Part shown: positions 62,104 to 64,000 of the stretch, in pieces
Numbering within the stretch: position 1 is the first letter of the stretch
Layout of the letters: each line of letters begins with the position of its first letter
NCBI RefSeq assembly: GCF_007922615.2
Contig: NZ_CP042301.2
Span: 4,791,326 to 4,855,325 of the forward strand
Length of the DNA: 64,000 nt
Source of the DNA: Nitratireductor mangrovi
Lineage (GTDB): Bacteria; Pseudomonadota; Alphaproteobacteria; Rhizobiales; Rhizobiaceae
Direction of reading: 5' to 3'
Made by a program: the position numbers and the translations under genes
The notes under the pieces: model-generated
Told to the model about the DNA's origin: nothing
Seen by the model: the letters and a program-made list of their open reading frames with translations, nothing else
The model's database searches: none

Positions 62104-63690
62104 ATGTCTGACGCAGCATACGTTGATAAGCCGACCTTCGCGCGCCGCTGGCTGTTTTCGACCAACCATAAGGACATTGGCACACTTTATCTGATTTTCT
62201 CAATGCTGGCCGGCATCCTTGGCACAGTGCTCTCGGTTGCAATTCGTATGGAACTCCAGCAGCCAGGCATGCAGATCTTCGCAGGCTCGGACATATTCAA
62301 CGTCTTTGTCAGTTCTCATGGGCTGGTGATGATATTTTTCGTTATCATGCCAGCGCTCATCGGCGGCTTCGGCAACTGGTTCGTTCCAATCATGCTCGGC
62401 GCGCCGGACATGGCCTTCCCTCGGATGAACAACATTTCGTTTTGGCTGATTGTTGCTTCGTTCCTTATATTCCTGATGTCGCTATTCGTGCCCGGAGCGC
62501 CGGGATCGTCCGGTCATGGTGGCGGGTGGACATTATATCCACCCTACTCGACCAGCGGCCAGCCGGGGCCAGCGGTCGATCTCGTAATCCTGTCGATCCA
62601 TCTGTCTGGCGCCTCCTCAATCCTCGGCGCAATCAATTTCATCACGACAATATTCAACATGCGCGCACCGGGCATGACGTTGCACAAAATGCCTTTATTC
62701 GCATGGTCCATGCTGGTCACGGCATTCATGCTTCTGTTGGCGCTTCCCGTCTTGGCAGGGGCCATCACCATGCTTCTGACCGATCGCAATTTCGGCACCG
62801 CCTTTTTCGATCCCGCAGGTGGTGGGGACCCAATACTTTACCAGCATCTGTTCTGGTTCTTCGGTCATCCTGAAGTCTACATAATGATTCTGCCCGCCTT
62901 CGGGATCATCAGCCATGTGATCTCGACATTCGCCAGAAAGCCGATCTTCGGCTACCTCGGCATGGCCTATGCCATGGTTGCGATCGCAGCCATCGGGTTC
63001 GTGGTCTGGGCGCACCATATGTATACCACGGGCATTTCGATCGAAAGCCAACGCTATTTTGCCTTCGCTTCGATGGTCATTGCGGTGCCCACCGGAGTGA
63101 AGGTTTTCTCCTGGCTCGCAACGATGTGGCGCGGCTCCATCACTTTTCGCGTGCCGATGCTATGGGCGACAGGCTTTGTGCTGCTGTTCACGATTGGCGG
63201 AGTCACCGGGGTGGTCCTCGCGAGTCCGGGTATCGACCGAACGCTGCACGACACCTACTACGTCGTCGCGCACTTCCACTACGTGCTGTCACTCGGGGCG
63301 GCCTTCGCTATCTTTGCCGGCTGGTATTATTGGTTTCCGAAGATGAGTGGCTACATGATGAGCGAGACGCTCGGCCGGCTGCATTTCTGGCTGACCTTCG
63401 TCGGAGTCAATCTCGTATTCTTTCCGCAGCATTTTCTCGGTCTTGCCGGCATGCCGCGCCGCTACGCAGACTACCCCGACGCGTATGAAGGCTGGAATCT
63501 GGTATCTTCAGTCGGTTCGTATATCGCCGCGGCGGGACTGGTAATCTTCTTAATTGCGGTCGGCGAGGCATTTTTCCGAAAGCGCATCGCGGGAGCAAAT
63601 CCCTGGGGTGATGGGGCGACGACCCTTGAGTGGACACTCGCTTCGCCGCCACCGTTTCACCAGTTTGCATCCCTTCCTCGCATCAGGTGA
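62104..63690 (+). CDS. Haem-copper oxidase subunit I (cytochrome c oxidase CtaD-like)
   Basis: This 528-aa membrane protein is a subunit I of a haem-copper oxygen reductase with twelve expected helices. [19 protein letters not shown] at the start and [17 protein letters not shown] (residues 252-268) with H255, E257 and Tyr259 give the type A1 copper-B signature; AHHMYTTG and [15 protein letters not shown] carry haem and copper ligands. The ATG at 62104 gives the usual start. No subunit II or III gene precedes it, which is unusual; they may follow beyond the window. Confidence 0.88.
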   Translation: MSDAAYVDKPTFARRWLFSTNHKDIGTLYLIFSMLAGILGTVLSVAIRMELQQPGMQIFAGSDIFNVFVSSHGLVMIFFVIMPALIGGFGNWFVPIMLGAPDMAFPRMNNISFWLIVASFLIFLMSLFVPGAPGSSGHGGGWTLYPPYSTSGQPGPAVDLVILSIHLSGASSILGAINFITTIFNMRAPGMTLHKMPLFAWSMLVTAFMLLLALPVLAGAITMLLTDRNFGTAFFDPAGGGDPILYQHLFWFFGHPEVYIMILPAFGIISHVISTFARKPIFGYLGMAYAMVAIAAIGFVVWAHHMYTTGISIESQRYFAFASMVIAVPTGVKVFSWLATMWRGSITFRVPMLWATGFVLLFTIGGVTGVVLASPGIDRTLHDTYYVVAHFHYVLSLGAAFAIFAGWYYWFPKMSGYMMSETLGRLHFWLTFVGVNLVFFPQHFLGLAGMPRRYADYPDAYEGWNLVSSVGSYIAAAGLVIFLIAVGEAFFRKRIAGANPWGDGATTLEWTLASPPPFHQFASLPRIR

Positions 63691-63702
63691 CAGGAGGCAC
63701 GG

Positions 63703-64000
63703 ATGAACGAAGCAGCGGACACCGCAATCAATCTGCCAGCAATTCTGCTCCTTTGGTTTTGGTGGGCGTTCTTGACCTTCGTTGATACGGTCACGCGCAA
63801 AACGGATGCTGAAGACGCAAAGCAGTCGGCTCTCGCGGAATCAAACGTCAACCTCGCACACAGTCTGGATGACGAGCGCTTTGGTGAAATCGGTCGGCTC
63901 GATCCTTCATTTGATCCCAACGCATTTCTCGACGGTGCTCGTCGCGCCTATGAGATCATTGTCGAAGCGTTCGCAGCAGCCGACATCGAGACGCTGAAGC
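63703..64000 (+). CDS. Tim44-like domain protein (partial)
   Basis: The gene runs off the window end after 99 codons. AGGAGGCACGG precedes the ATG at 63703, 12 bp after the oxidase stop, so it is in the same operon. A single N-terminal membrane helix (AILLLWFWWAFLTFVDTV) is followed by a linker and the start of a Tim44-like domain (RLDPSFDPNAFLDGARRAYE). Bacterial relatives are membrane-anchored adaptors of unknown role. Function here is unknown. Confidence 0.75.
   Translation, partial: MNEAADTAINLPAILLLWFWWAFLTFVDTVTRKTDAEDAKQSALAESNVNLAHSLDDERFGEIGRLDPSFDPNAFLDGARRAYEIIVEAFAAADIETLK

Overview
The window is GC-rich, mostly tightly packed in operons with ATGA-type overlaps, and reads as an alphaproteobacterial genome. 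The best guess is Hyphomicrobiales (Phyllobacteriaceae-like). The basis is the gene families present: TRAP and ABC uptake operons, IclR/LysR/TetR control, a beta-hydroxyaspartate cycle, a DUF3489-DUF2924-serine recombinase trio, and intergenic TTCCCTGTTA-type repeats. Genus was not determined.

0-20 kb (chromosomal metabolism): an SDR, a long-chain acyl-CoA ligase and a DUF924 protein precede a five-gene peptide/opine-type ABC importer (3.6-8.9 kb). It meets, tail to tail, an IclR regulator divergent from four genes that match the beta-hydroxyaspartate cycle (bhcR / bhcA-bhcB-bhcC-bhcD, 8.9-14.3 kb). That cycle assimilates glyoxylate through glycine, beta-hydroxyaspartate, iminosuccinate and aspartate. 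A LysR/EamA exporter pair and an AraC regulator divergent from a quinohaemoprotein alcohol dehydrogenase follow. The dehydrogenase could feed C2 alcohols towards glyoxylate, but this is inference.

20-39.8 kb (catabolic island): a 13.9-kb minus-strand run carries two complete TRAP transporters, an acyl-CoA synthetase, a fused type I CoA-transferase, a citryl-CoA-lyase-like enzyme, an amidohydrolase-fold protein, a carboxymuconolactone-decarboxylase-fold protein and two paralogues of an unrecognised two-module protein. A TetR gene with twin palindromic operators heads the run. A second block has a LysR gene divergent from an MmgE/PrpD protein, an acyl-CoA dehydrogenase and a CaiB-type CoA-transferase. 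It ends in the first few codons of a FAS1/MaoC-type hydratase, cut off at about 39.75 kb. Together this looks like CoA-dependent breakdown of an imported organic acid; the substrate is unknown.

39.8-53.1 kb (mobile region): two near-identical modules of an orphan ParB-domain/beta-class DNA methyltransferase plus a DUF5681 protein (40.0-42.4 and 47.4-49.8 kb) each precede a defence-like cargo. After copy 1 there is a truncated NERD nuclease gene and then the DUF3489-DUF2924-serine recombinase trio. After copy 2 there is a zinc-hook SMC/RecF-like ATPase with a 70-aa partner and a divergent GIY-YIG nuclease. I consider this last locus the best candidate for an undescribed system. Two composite repeats (19.7-20.2 and 46.5-46.9 kb), in the same orientation, flank about 27 kb. 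Each holds TTCCCTGTTA palindromes followed by a degenerate array of exactly 21-bp units.

53.1-64 kb: folE, an ECF sigma factor with a Rieske-FAD oxidoreductase, DUF488 and DUF2945 genes, an apparent NsrR-controlled truncated-haemoglobin operon with a near-perfect operator, a beta-carbonic anhydrase, a LysR gene divergent from a 5-formyltetrahydrofolate cyclo-ligase, a haem-copper oxidase subunit I, and a Tim44-like gene running off the end.
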